A stretch of 64,000 nt of DNA from positions 1-64,000 of the forward strand of contig NZ_JQED01000042.1 in NCBI RefSeq assembly GCF_000764225.1, written 5' to 3'. Under the pieces are notes generated by a model. The model was given only the letters and a program-made list of their open reading frames with translations. It made no database searches and was not told the DNA's origin. A program made the position numbers and the translations under genes. This DNA comes from Colwellia psychrerythraea. Lineage in GTDB: Bacteria > Pseudomonadota > Gammaproteobacteria > Enterobacterales > Alteromonadaceae. This document shows, piece by piece, positions 1 to 7,788 of this stretch (position 1 is its first letter; each line of letters opens with the position of its first letter).

Positions 1-2438
1 CCGCTGAAAAGTCGATTAAGATAAATGGCGTGCCTGTTGGCACCTATCAAGTTGTCGTTGCGGCAATAAACCGATTAAACAGCCGTGTATTTCAAGTAAG
101 AACAATTACGTTCACTAAAGAGTCAGCTACTATTTTAGATGAAGCTGGCTGGGAAGAGATCCCTGAAAGTGGTGCTGATGTTACCGACTATGAAGGGATT
201 GCTAATGATATTGCCAATGCTACGAATAATCTGGGCAAGTCAAATTTTGCAAGCGAAGTGACCGCACTGCTTGAACAAGTTGAAAATATATCAACTGAAA
301 AAACGTTACCTGTTTTTCTTGATGGATTGGTCGAGGATATTAACGCCACGGATTTAGCCTTAAGTAGCGTTAGATTAGATGAAACCAAGGTTGCTAATTT
401 ACATAATACCTATCAACAATTAGGGCTTGATGTTCTTACGGCGCAAGGTGACACCAACAGCGCTTTTACCGCTATGTTAGAAAAAGTGGCCGACACGGAC
501 CAGTTTGTTTTCGATATTAACGAACAACTAGGCTTGTTATTAGTCGAGGGCGGCAAAGTCAGTTATGACCAATTTGTTAAGTATCAGTTATTAGTTGATA
601 CCGTTAATGCCAGCCTAACCAGTATGATTAACCAGGTAAGTAATGGCGATACTGGATTAAGTGCGGCGCACAGTAAAATACAGCAAAACATTGACGCTAT
701 TACCTTATTGACGGGTAATAATGATGTTACCGACGCGTTTAGCAAAATAACGCAAGTCTCTATTGATTTAAATCGTTTAAGTAACGCGATAACTAAGCAA
801 GCTATCGCGCTAAAAGGTGACGAGTGGGGCCAGCTTCAGCAAACCTTAAATACAGAGCTTCAACTTTCGCAATTAGCAGAAAGTAACGTCGATTTTGCTT
901 TTGCTCAAGAAGAAATGAGCAGTAACATTGACGAGGCTAAGGCCGAAGCAAGCAACAATAAAATATTAATGGCCGCGTTTAAAGAGTCGCTGAGTTTGTT
1001 GTCTACGACTGAATATGTTTTGTCGTCGCTTAAATTGGCTAAAGCCGAAGTAACCAAAACGCTACAAGCTGAAATTGCCGACGAAAAGAATACCCGTTCT
1101 AGTCAGATTTTAGAGATTCAACAGGTTATTACCACTGAAAGCGAAACTCATGCCACCGCTATTGAGGACATTAATTCAACCATTAACGACGCTGAAACCG
1201 GACTTGCTAAAGCGCACAGTGAAATAGCTAGCACGAATCAAACGGTATCGGATGAAAGTGAAACCCGAGCCACAGCTATTGAGGGTATTAATTCAACGAT
1301 TAACGACGCTGAAACCGGACTTGCTAAAGCGCACAGTGAAATAGCTAGCACGAATCAAACGGTATCGGATGAAAGCGAAACCCGCGCCACAGCTATTGAG
1401 GGTATTAATTCAACTATTAGTGACCCTGAAACTGGACTCGCTAAAGCGCACAGTGAAATTACTGCTACTAACCAAACGGTAGCTAGTAAAGCCAGTACCA
1501 GTGCGCTAACTAACCTTGCCGCTCGCGTTAGTGCAGAAGAAAACAAAAGCGCCGCCGCCATACTAACCATGAATGCTCAGGCTGACGATATAGGTAAATT
1601 AGAAGCCAAAGTTTTTTTAGGGGTAGACGCTAACGGTAAAATAACAGGTATGTTTATCAACGGCTCATCTAGCCAAAGTTTGATAGATTTTATGGGCGAT
1701 AAAATACAATTTACTAACCCGATAACAAATAACGTTGATTTTAGATGGTCGGCAGCACAACAAAGCTTTGCTTTTCAGGGCAGTATCAACTTAATTGGCG
1801 CAACACATATGCGGCTATCAAGTGCCAACGCCTTTGGCTCAAGCAATCAATTTATTGAATGGTTTGGCCCTCGATTACTAAATGGCAGCGGCGACCCTGA
1901 TTTCACCAAAATCAAAGAGTCTAACGCTATTAGTTTTCTAAAAAGTAACGGTGAGGCTTATTTCGGCGGCGCTATTGTCTCAGGCACGTTAAGTAACAGC
2001 TTGGCTACCTCGTCAATGTCTACGACGGCCATTGTTGATTTAGGCACATTTGGTAGCAATGGCGGCTCTATTGCTATTGCATGCTCAGTGACGCTAAGTA
2101 GCAGTTATGACTATTTTTCGGCAAGCGCACCATCAGCCCCCGCAAACCCTGCTTGTTCAATACGGTTAGAAGAATATGTGGGTAGCAGTTGGGTGCTTAG
2201 ACAAAACGTTAGTTATATCGGGACAGGTTCAGTGGTTGGCGCTGAGTATGAACGCGAATTTAACAAATGGCGCGCTACCAAAGTGCAAAGTTTGGGCGGC
2301 TCGTTTACTTATACAGACAACAAAAAAAACACCGCGAATAGACGATACCGATTAAGAATGACTAGCCGTTCAGGATTGCTAACCAGCTCGTCTTACTCAC
2401 CCTCACAACGATTATCAATTACGACTTCAGAAGGTTAA
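1..2438 (+). CDS. Phage tail-tip / host-specificity protein J-like, C-terminal part (5' truncated by window)
   Basis: The reading frame is open from position 3, so the gene begins upstream; the GTG at position 30 is internal and not a believable start. The first residues resemble the end of a fibronectin type III domain, as in lambda gpJ-like proteins. About 500 residues of helical, coiled-coil-like sequence follow, including three tandem 39-residue repeats. The C-terminal third is beta-rich and Ser/Gly-rich, with the 'GxxIxF... FIEWFG... FLKSNGEAYFGG' style typical of phage tail-tip C-termini (the DUF1983 region of J proteins). In that family the protein sits at the distal tail tip and contacts the host receptor. 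The stop is 5 bp before the next tail gene, consistent with a late tail operon. The family call is by eye; receptor specificity cannot be read. Confidence 0.75.
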   Translation, partial: AEKSIKINGVPVGTYQVVVAAINRLNSRVFQVRTITFTKESATILDEAGWEEIPESGADVTDYEGIANDIANATNNLGKSNFASEVTALLEQVENISTEKTLPVFLDGLVEDINATDLALSSVRLDETKVANLHNTYQQLGLDVLTAQGDTNSAFTAMLEKVADTDQFVFDINEQLGLLLVEGGKVSYDQFVKYQLLVDTVNASLTSMINQVSNGDTGLSAAHSKIQQNIDAITLLTGNNDVTDAFSKITQVSIDLNRLSNAITKQAIALKGDEWGQLQQTLNTELQLSQLAESNVDFAFAQEEMSSNIDEAKAEASNNKILMAAFKESLSLLSTTEYVLSSLKLAKAEVTKTLQAEIADEKNTRSSQILEIQQVITTESETHATAIEDINSTINDAETGLAKAHSEIASTNQTVSDESETRATAIEGINSTINDAETGLAKAHSEIASTNQTVSDESETRATAIEGINSTISDPETGLAKAHSEITATNQTVASKASTSALTNLAARVSAEENKSAAAILTMNAQADDIGKLEAKVFLGVDANGKITGMFINGSSSQSLIDFMGDKIQFTNPITNNVDFRWSAAQQSFAFQGSINLIGATHMRLSSANAFGSSNQFIEWFGPRLLNGSGDPDFTKIKESNAISFLKSNGEAYFGGAIVSGTLSNSLATSSMSTTAIVDLGTFGSNGGSIAIACSVTLSSSYDYFSASAPSAPANPACSIRLEEYVGSSWVLRQNVSYIGTGSVVGAEYEREFNKWRATKVQSLGGSFTYTDNKKNTANRRYRLRMTSRSGLLTSSSYSPSQRLSITTSEG
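1137..1487 (+). repeat. Three tandem 117-bp in-frame repeats inside the tail-tip gene
   Basis: Units start at about 1137, 1254 and 1371, each 117 bp (39 codons). Each encodes a segment beginning ESETxATAIE and containing AETGLAKAHSEI. Units 1 and 2 are nearly identical at the nucleotide level over most of their length. Unit 3 diverges in its second half (a Pro in place of Ala, and ITATNQTVAS at its end). A weaker relative (GDTGLSAAHSKI) lies near 650. The period suits a coiled-coil or stalk module that changes length by recombination. Confidence 0.9.
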
Positions 2439-2443
2439 AAAAC

Positions 2444-4069
2444 ATGAATATAACGTATCTTTCCGCTGTAGCGGCAACGTTAACTAATGGCAATAAATCT
2501 ATTACGGTTACGGGTGAACACGTTGATTTTTCAAAAGCAGATGATTATCTAGCTGTGGTAGATAATGGCCTTTATGTATTACGCGTAGAGTCAGGCACAG
2601 CACCAGACATTAATGGCGATTCAACGTTAATACTGGTTGATGCTTGGTCGGGGGCAACATTAAGCAATAAGGACTTATTTGTTTTTCCTACTTTCGCTAA
2701 AATTTATGAATCAGTAGCCGCAATGAGCGCTTTGAATGACGTAACGCGCGGTATATTAACCAAGTTAAAAGACTTGTTAACAGCGACTACTCCAACTATT
2801 GATATAGCTGTTGGGCAGACAACTAGCATTACTACAGTGCCGTATCAGTATTTAATTGACCAATTACAAACGGCTATAGCTAACAATGCGCAATTGATTA
2901 GTGATGAAGTCACGGCCAGCCTAGCCAAAATTCGCTATTCAAAACTAGATAACCCACTTTGCCATTTATTCAAAAAGAATAAACTTGTTGACACGTTGCA
3001 GGGCGAACTTACATGGTCTAGAGCAACAACGGCAACCTATATAGACAGGTATGGCGTACTGAAAACAGCCGCTATCGATGAGCCAAGACAAGAAGCAGAG
3101 GGGTGGTTGATTGAAGGCACAAGTACTAATTTGATTTTGTGGAGTGAGGATATTGCTAATGTCAGTTGGACTAAAGGGAGCAATGTTGCTGTTACTTCTG
3201 ACTTTGATGTTGCTCCTGACGGTAGTACAACAACGGACCTGATAACGCTTTCACTAGAAGATGGCCATCAAATAGTTCAGATATTCCAACAAGAAGACAG
3301 TAAAGAGTACACATTTTCAATCTGGTTAAAATCAAGTCAATATTCATCTGTGAATTTTCAACTTGCTTATTATGACGGTGGAGCTTTCAAGGATGGCGTT
3401 AATGTCAATTTAACGGCTGAATTTCAACGGTTTGAATTTACGTTTACTACTGTTATAGGGAATGTATCACCACAAATTAGACTTAATGGTTTTAGCAATG
3501 GCTCTGACGGTGATTCGTTTGAAATTTGGGGCGCGCAATTAGAAAAACTACCCTTTGCATCAAGTTACATTCCAACAACAAATAGTGCAGCTACTAGGGC
3601 ATCTGATAGGCTAAGCATACCGTTTTATGGCAATATGTTGACGCCAGTTAGTAACTTCTCAATATCAACTTGTTTTAGTGTCTTGGGGTGGGTTAACTAT
3701 AACAACATCTTCGCTACTTCAAATAATTTTGCAGACGGGAAAATACAAGCATTTGCACACCCAGCACAAACAGTAGCTACTAATATAGGAGGCGTGAGTG
3801 ATGCGGTATCTTCTCCTAGTATCTCGTTACAGGGAGAAAGTCAAAGGTATACACTGGTTGGGGATGGCGAGTTCTATAATGCATATAGCGACGATAAAGT
3901 GGGTATGGCGAAAGCAATAGTAAACCCCGTAATTGGCAGTGACACGCATTTGATTCTAGGGGCTAGTAGCATGTCTGGTTCTGGTCATCTATTCGGCCAC
4001 CTAAACGATTTCAGAACATACGACTTTGCTCTTAACTCAGATGAAGTAAGCTTTTTAGCGGGAGAATAA
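2444..4069 (+). CDS. Phage tail / tail-fibre protein with lectin-like (concanavalin-type) C-terminal domain
   Basis: This 541-residue protein starts 5 bp after the tail-tip gene. Residues 1-160 are a phage-specific N-terminal part that I cannot assign to a named family. From about residue 185 it has the layout of phage structural proteins carrying a carbohydrate-binding, jelly-roll-like module: 'TSTNLILWSEDI', then 'EYTFSIWLKSS', then 'IWGAQLEKLPFASSYIPT', which marks the end of such modules. A second laminin-G/concanavalin-like stretch follows to the C-terminus ('LFGHLNDFRTYDFALNSDEV'). The likely role is binding glycans on the host surface alongside the tail-tip protein. No enzyme motif is visible. 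The domain call is by pattern and the exact fold is inferred. Confidence 0.65.
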   Translation: MNITYLSAVAATLTNGNKSITVTGEHVDFSKADDYLAVVDNGLYVLRVESGTAPDINGDSTLILVDAWSGATLSNKDLFVFPTFAKIYESVAAMSALNDVTRGILTKLKDLLTATTPTIDIAVGQTTSITTVPYQYLIDQLQTAIANNAQLISDEVTASLAKIRYSKLDNPLCHLFKKNKLVDTLQGELTWSRATTATYIDRYGVLKTAAIDEPRQEAEGWLIEGTSTNLILWSEDIANVSWTKGSNVAVTSDFDVAPDGSTTTDLITLSLEDGHQIVQIFQQEDSKEYTFSIWLKSSQYSSVNFQLAYYDGGAFKDGVNVNLTAEFQRFEFTFTTVIGNVSPQIRLNGFSNGSDGDSFEIWGAQLEKLPFASSYIPTTNSAATRASDRLSIPFYGNMLTPVSNFSISTCFSVLGWVNYNNIFATSNNFADGKIQAFAHPAQTVATNIGGVSDAVSSPSISLQGESQRYTLVGDGEFYNAYSDDKVGMAKAIVNPVIGSDTHLILGASSMSGSGHLFGHLNDFRTYDFALNSDEVSFLAGE

Positions 4070-4073
4070 CGCA

Positions 4074-4463
4074 ATGGATTTAATTACCCATGTGCCAAGT
4101 TTGGCAGCAATGCTGGCAGAGGCGAGAGCCATTCAATCAGACGAAAATAACGCACTCGCTAAGTACTTTACTATTGATGAAGACGGACAAGGCGCAACTT
4201 TTAACGTGGCTAAAGTGCCTGTTACTCACTCAAGTAATGGTGCAACTATTTGTCTTGTTCGTGGCGTTTCACGCGCTATCATCGAAGCATCTAGCAGCAT
4301 TAAGGTGTTAGGTGAGTGCATTAATGGCGAGTATGTTTTTGATAGTGACAACGACAAGTTAATCTATGAAAGCATTTACGATACTAAATCGCGAATGATT
4401 GACGATGGCGAGGGCGGTAAGGTGGAGTTTACCCCACCCTATAAAATCGGTGTTTTTTCTTAA
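4074..4463 (+). CDS. Small phage protein of unknown function (tail operon)
   Basis: A 129-residue acidic protein starts 4 bp after the preceding stop, so it is almost certainly co-transcribed and possibly translationally coupled. It has no signal peptide, no membrane segment and no recognisable motif. The central part (about residues 40-85) looks beta-rich. Position after the tail-tip and lectin-like genes suggests a tail-associated accessory protein, chaperone or assembly factor. I do not recognise the family. Confidence 0.6.
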   Translation: MDLITHVPSLAAMLAEARAIQSDENNALAKYFTIDEDGQGATFNVAKVPVTHSSNGATICLVRGVSRAIIEASSSIKVLGECINGEYVFDSDNDKLIYESIYDTKSRMIDDGEGGKVEFTPPYKIGVFS

Positions 4464-4482
4464 CAAAAGGGAATATAGCAAA

Positions 4483-4707
4483 ATGAGTTATATAAATAAC
4501 TTAGCCATGGCCTCCACGCGATTACTCAATACGCTATTAGGGGGTCGTGCTAATCAGAGTTTATCCGCGAGAGCTTACGTTAACAGTCAGCATAGTAAGC
4601 GTTGGGATATTGCGCGTAATAGTATTGATAAACTATTCTACAAGCAAACTGATCATTGCAAGAAAGCGGTAACATGGGACGCACAATTTAATAAACGTAG
4701 TGATTAG
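4483..4707 (+). CDS. Small phage protein of the 'LLGG...SxRA' type, function unknown
   Basis: The ATG at 4483 follows an AAAAGGGA Shine-Dalgarno-like stretch, so I prefer it to the longer frame from 4399 that overlaps the previous gene. The 74-residue basic product has the pattern 'LNTLLGGRANQSLSARAY', then a Trp-containing segment, then 'DHCKKA'. I recall similar small proteins near the ends of tail modules in tailed prophages; their function is unknown to me. It is the last clear gene of the prophage module here. Confidence 0.55.
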   Translation: MSYINNLAMASTRLLNTLLGGRANQSLSARAYVNSQHSKRWDIARNSIDKLFYKQTDHCKKAVTWDAQFNKRSD

Positions 4708-4740
4708 TAGTTAAGAATATACAAGCATCGATAGCCCGTA

Positions 4741-4776
4741 ATTAAAAAAAGATAGCGGCAGCTATCTCTCTTTAAT
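4741..4776 (+). terminator. Symmetric hairpin after the last prophage gene
   Basis: The arms AGATAGC (4750-4756) and GCTATCT (4761-4767) enclose a GGCA loop. A second outer pair, ATTAAA (4741-4746) and TTTAAT (4771-4776), extends the symmetry. It begins 33 bp after the stop of the 74-residue gene. The T-rich 3' flank is weak, so it may be a poor intrinsic terminator working in both directions. Confidence 0.5.
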
Positions 4777-4835
4777 TCAAATGCAAAACGTTTAGTTTGA
4801 AATATAACCATTAGCTCAAAAATAAGGAGTCGTGT

Positions 4836-4901
4836 ATGGGGCGTGTGACTGATAATAAAAAGTATTTGACTTGTTACCTCAGAATAATAAACAACTCGTA
4901 A
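4836..4901 (+). CDS. Possible 21-residue mini-ORF or decapitated gene start
   Basis: An AAGGAG Shine-Dalgarno at 4824-4829 lies six bases before an ATG at 4836. The frame stops at 4899-4901 and encodes a basic 21-residue peptide, MGRVTDNKKYLTCYLRIINNS. Such a strong initiation site before so short a frame suggests a leader peptide, a small phage protein, or the surviving 5' end of a gene lost at the prophage boundary. Confidence 0.3.
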   Translation: MGRVTDNKKYLTCYLRIINNS

Positions 4902-4935
4902 AACATCCCCCTACAGACTCTAAGACATAATCAGA

Positions 4936-4976
4936 CATTAATGGCACTTTAAGCACCAACTAAAGCTCCATTAATG
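4936..4976. repeat. 41-nt imperfect palindrome at the prophage end
   Basis: The arms CATTAATGG (4936-4944) and CCATTAATG (4968-4976) pair perfectly. Inside them, CTTTA (4947-4951) pairs with TAAAG (4961-4965) around a nine-base loop, leaving a 2x2 internal mismatch. It lacks a T-tract, so it is not a normal terminator. It could be a protein-binding site or an RNA fold. Confidence 0.55.
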
Positions 4977-5087
4977 ACTATTTCAAAATTCATTCAAACG
5001 TTTTTCAAAAATCGACGCGGCACTACAGTAGGCATGCCCATGTGAGCGTAAGACATTGCTAAACTTGACTCTCTAATAAATAATAAG

Positions 5088-5116
5088 AAACCCGTAACTC
5101 ACGCTACGGGTTTTTT
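5088..5116 (+). terminator. Rho-independent terminator
   Basis: The stem AAACCCGTA / TACGGGTTT has an eight-base loop and is followed directly by a run of T to 5116. There is no gene just upstream on the plus strand, so it would end either prophage read-through or a short untranslated transcript from the 4780-5088 region. Confidence 0.75.
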
Positions 5117-5269
5117 GCTTTCTGACTTTTGAGAATTGCTCACTGATTGTGAAGCAAAGTGTCATCCGTGGTAGCTTGCTTATTGTAAATTACATACTTT
5201 TCCAGTCGACTTGTCAGAAAATTTACGATATCTTGGTGGTCATACCACTTTTAAATATGAGTACCTACC

Positions 5270-6088
5270 ATGTCTACTGATGCAGAACAGAGAGTCAATC
5301 TTGAAATAACTAACGGGGTTGCCCATGTTCAGCTCGATAGATCTGACAAATGTAATGCGCTAGATTTATTGATGTTTCATGCGATACGCAAAACTATTGA
5401 TCAGTTGAAAAAGGACCGGTCTATTAGAGCCGTGATTGTTACAGGAAATGGCGAGGATTTCTGTTCTGGCTTAGATATTAAAGCGGTAATGTCTTCTACG
5501 AAAGGACCGCTTGAATTACTCTTCAAGTTACTGCCTTGGCGAGCTAACTTAGCCCAATACGTTTCAACCGGTTGGCGAGATATCCCTGCCCCTGTAATAA
5601 TGGTTATCAAAGGCCGTTGTTGGGGAGGAGGATTACAAATTGCCTTAGGTGGTGACTTTAGAATATCTACTCCTGATGCATCCATATCAATTATGGAATC
5701 TCGCTGGGGTTTAATACCTGATATGGGCGGAACATTAGCACTAAAAGAACTCCTTAAATTGGATAAAGCGAAAGAGTTAGCTATGACAGGAGAAGTTGTT
5801 GAAGGCTCACAAGCACTTCAATATGGTTTAGTTACCCATGTTGATGAAGATCCTTACCAACGAGCTGTTAAGCTTGCCGACATGATATCTCAGCAATCAC
5901 CCGACTCTGTTGCTGCAACAAAAAAACTCTACAATAAAAGTTGGTGGAGCAAACTAGGTTTGGCACTGTTGAGAGAGTCCTATTATCAAATTAAAATTTT
6001 AATCGGTAAGAACAGAGCGATTAAAACTTATAATCAAATTAATCAAGATAAAAAAGCTAAGGAATTCATTAACAGAAAAACATGGTAG
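5270..6088 (+). CDS. Crotonase-family protein (enoyl-CoA hydratase/isomerase)
   Basis: A 272-residue single-domain crotonase. The oxyanion-hole and CoA-binding motifs are present: GEDFCSGLDIKAV (about 61-73) and GRCWGGGLQIALGGD (about 115-129). The second catalytic segment is MESRWGLIPDMGG (142-154). By alignment with rat crotonase, the E164 equivalent is kept (E143), but the E144 equivalent is Gln (Q123, in GGGLQ). One remaining Glu suits an enoyl-CoA isomerase-like reaction better than a classical hydratase, though substrate and reaction cannot be fixed from sequence. It is monocistronic, between the prophage end and an efflux operon, with no other beta-oxidation gene nearby. Confidence 0.85.
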   Translation: MSTDAEQRVNLEITNGVAHVQLDRSDKCNALDLLMFHAIRKTIDQLKKDRSIRAVIVTGNGEDFCSGLDIKAVMSSTKGPLELLFKLLPWRANLAQYVSTGWRDIPAPVIMVIKGRCWGGGLQIALGGDFRISTPDASISIMESRWGLIPDMGGTLALKELLKLDKAKELAMTGEVVEGSQALQYGLVTHVDEDPYQRAVKLADMISQQSPDSVAATKKLYNKSWWSKLGLALLRESYYQIKILIGKNRAIKTYNQINQDKKAKEFINRKTW

Positions 6089-6255
6089 TTTAGAATAGCT
6101 GGCATCCTATTAAATTTCTAATCTAATCGATTAACATAAATCTGATCGTATCCTTATTATGCGCTTTGCATGAACTTCAAGATCGCTTTATTGTTTCTTC
6201 ATACTAATCATAATGAGTGTGTAGCTTTTGTAACCCTTAGTAAACTAATTGCTAG

Positions 6256-6312
6256 TGTCCGTATTGCACTATACGGACAGTTACGGACATGCCCTGTGTC
6301 CGTTCGGACACA
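6256..6312. promoter_or_regulatory. Array of TGTCCG/CGGACA half-sites, predicted enhancer for the operon's own NtrC-type regulator
   Basis: Three overlapping dyads are visible. TGTCCGTAT / ATACGGACA has a 6-bp spacer (6256-6279). ACGGACA / TGTCCGT has a 7-bp spacer (6283-6303). TGTGTCCG / CGGACACA has a 2-bp spacer (6295-6312). They lie about 60-120 bp upstream of the sigma-54 promoter, the normal place for bacterial enhancer-binding protein sites. The likely ligand is the response regulator at 11166-12473, by operon logic only. Confidence 0.65.
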
Positions 6313-6370
6313 CGCTATTAAGTCAAATCTATAAATGTTAATTATTTCAGTAGCCTACGGTTATGATCTT

Positions 6371-6390
6371 TCTGGCATTGATTCTGCAAT
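6371..6390 (+). promoter_or_regulatory. Sigma-54 (RpoN) promoter
   Basis: The sequence TCTGGCATTGATTCTGCAAT carries GG at 6374-6375 and GC at 6386-6387 with exactly ten bases between, matching the invariant -24/-12 spacing; TGGCA and TGCA fit the wider consensus. Transcription would start near 6398, giving a leader of about 25 nt before the ATG at 6425. The operon encodes a GAFTGA-containing activator, which supports the call. Confidence 0.8.
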
Positions 6391-6424
6391 ACTTGGTCAT
6401 TGCTAGATAATTAAGAAGAAATAC

Positions 6425-7696
6425 ATGATTGAAGGCACAAGTGGCCAGGACCAAGTGGTAGCCCCCCCTAAAAAGGTAGCGTTAAAGAAGATATTGCTGA
6501 GCATATCACTGTTATTTGCATTGTCTTATATTACATTGCCAACTTTATCTCAGTGGTATTCATCTATACCAAGTGTTGATAGTAAAAGTATCAACATTGA
6601 AACCGTGATCCGAGGTGACTTAATACGTGATGTTGTTGTTTCTGGTAAAGCTGTTGCAGCAAATGCACCGCAACTTTATAGCACGGAAATGGGCAAAATT
6701 ACCTTGTTAGCCAAACCAGGAGAAGCTGTAGCATTAAATCAAGTAGTCGCTCGCTTAATGAGTCCTGAGTTAGATGCTTTAATTAAGCAACAACAATCAA
6801 CACTAGAACAGTTGAGTATCAATGCTAATCGAGGTGTTTTAGCTGATAAAGAAGCACAACTTGATCTCGAAAGTAACATGAACACTGCGCAATCCAAGCT
6901 GAATGTTGCTAAACGTGAGTTTCAGCGTGCAGAAATATCATACGGTAAACAAATCATTAGTGAGGTCGATTGGTTAAAAAGCCAAGATTCGGTGACTGAT
7001 GCAAAACGATTATTTGAGCATGCTAGAAAGAGAGTTCTGTTTTCGATGGAGCGCCTACAGTTTGAGAAGCAGCATAGAGATTTTTTAGTGCAAAAAGAAA
7101 AGCTTATCTTGGAAGAATTATTGCGTCGTCATGATGAATTAGCCATTAAGGCACCAGTTGAAGGTGTAGTAGGTAATTGGCTGGTTGCACAAAAAAATAC
7201 TATTTCAGCTAATACCGCAATTATGACAATTGTTGATTTATCTGAATATGAAGCAGAGTTGAGCGTGCCGGAGTTCTATGCTGATGATTTAGGTATTGGG
7301 CTTGAAGTTTCAATGAAGATATCCGGTATAACAGTACGCGGTGAAATCATTGCCATTTCACCAGAAGTGAAAAGCAATCAAGTAACGGTGAGGGCGAAAA
7401 TAATCGACCCACAGCACATTCAATTAAGACAAAATCAACGTATTAATGCCCGCATTGAATTTGAGAAAAAAGAAGACGTGCTAATGGTCAAACGTGGTGC
7501 ATTTATGGGGTCTTTAGGTGGTAATTTTATCTTCACAATTGCAGAAGATAACTATGCAAATAAGATTGCTATAACAACTGGGGCTAGCAGCGTTGAGTTT
7601 ATCGAGATCACGTCGGGTCTTGAGGTTGGCCAGCAGGTTATCACATCAGATTATGAAGACTTTAATAAAGCAGAACAAATATACCTAGGCGGCTGA
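6425..7696 (+). CDS. HlyD/MacA-type periplasmic adaptor (membrane fusion protein)
   Basis: A 423-residue adaptor with a short cytoplasmic N-terminus, one membrane anchor (about residues 22-42) and a periplasmic body. The first half of a lipoyl-like domain lies around 70-110. A long alpha-helical hairpin (about 120-235) begins 'LIKQQQSTLEQL'. The second lipoyl half follows ('LAIKAPVEGVVGNWLVAQKNTI'), then beta-barrel and membrane-proximal domains. Such proteins link an inner-membrane transporter to a TolC-like channel. It is the first gene of the operon and is followed 92 bp later by the ATPase gene; no tolC homologue is present here. An AAGAAG ribosome binding site precedes the ATG. Confidence 0.88.
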   Translation: MIEGTSGQDQVVAPPKKVALKKILLSISLLFALSYITLPTLSQWYSSIPSVDSKSINIETVIRGDLIRDVVVSGKAVAANAPQLYSTEMGKITLLAKPGEAVALNQVVARLMSPELDALIKQQQSTLEQLSINANRGVLADKEAQLDLESNMNTAQSKLNVAKREFQRAEISYGKQIISEVDWLKSQDSVTDAKRLFEHARKRVLFSMERLQFEKQHRDFLVQKEKLILEELLRRHDELAIKAPVEGVVGNWLVAQKNTISANTAIMTIVDLSEYEAELSVPEFYADDLGIGLEVSMKISGITVRGEIIAISPEVKSNQVTVRAKIIDPQHIQLRQNQRINARIEFEKKEDVLMVKRGAFMGSLGGNFIFTIAEDNYANKIAITTGASSVEFIEITSGLEVGQQVITSDYEDFNKAEQIYLGG

Positions 7697-7732
7697 AAAC
7701 CATAGTGTAATTTAATAAAAATAAACAAATCA

Positions 7733-7759
7733 AGAAACGTTCATTTACTGAATGTTTCT
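7733..7759 (+). promoter_or_regulatory. Intercistronic hairpin between adaptor and ATPase genes
   Basis: AGAAACGTTCA (7733-7743) and TGAATGTTTCT (7749-7759) form an 11-bp stem with one G-U pair and a five-base loop. No T-tract follows. It is better read as an mRNA processing or stability element that sets relative expression of adaptor and transporter than as a terminator. Confidence 0.5.
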
Positions 7760-7788
7760 ACATAAGACGAAATACAAAAGGAACGATC

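Larger units (their letters stand above)
4708..5269. other. Gene-poor prophage/chromosome junction (562 bp)
   Basis: The stretch holds two terminator-like hairpins (4741-4776 and 5088-5116), a strongly symmetric 41-nt palindrome (4936-4976) and a 21-codon reading frame with a good ribosome binding site (4836). No tRNA or integrase gene is seen. The right attachment site probably lies here, but its partner copy is outside the window, so it cannot be placed. Confidence 0.5.
6089..6424. other. Regulatory intergenic region upstream of the efflux operon (336 bp)
   Basis: The first half (6089-6250) shows nothing clear. The second half holds five TGTCCG/CGGACA half-sites (6256-6312) and a sigma-54 promoter (GG at 6374, GC at 6386) that reads into the hlyD-like gene. 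Confidence 0.8.

Noticed and set aside
1137..1487. CRISPR array
   Set aside because: The repeats are 117 bp, contiguous without spacers and in frame within a protein-coding gene.
4090..4311. 73-codon frame overlapping the 129-residue phage gene
   Set aside because: Fully inside a better-supported gene in another frame, with no ribosome binding site.
4708..5269. tRNA gene as a prophage attachment site
   Set aside because: No cloverleaf, TTC-type T-loop or CCA end was found in the stretch.
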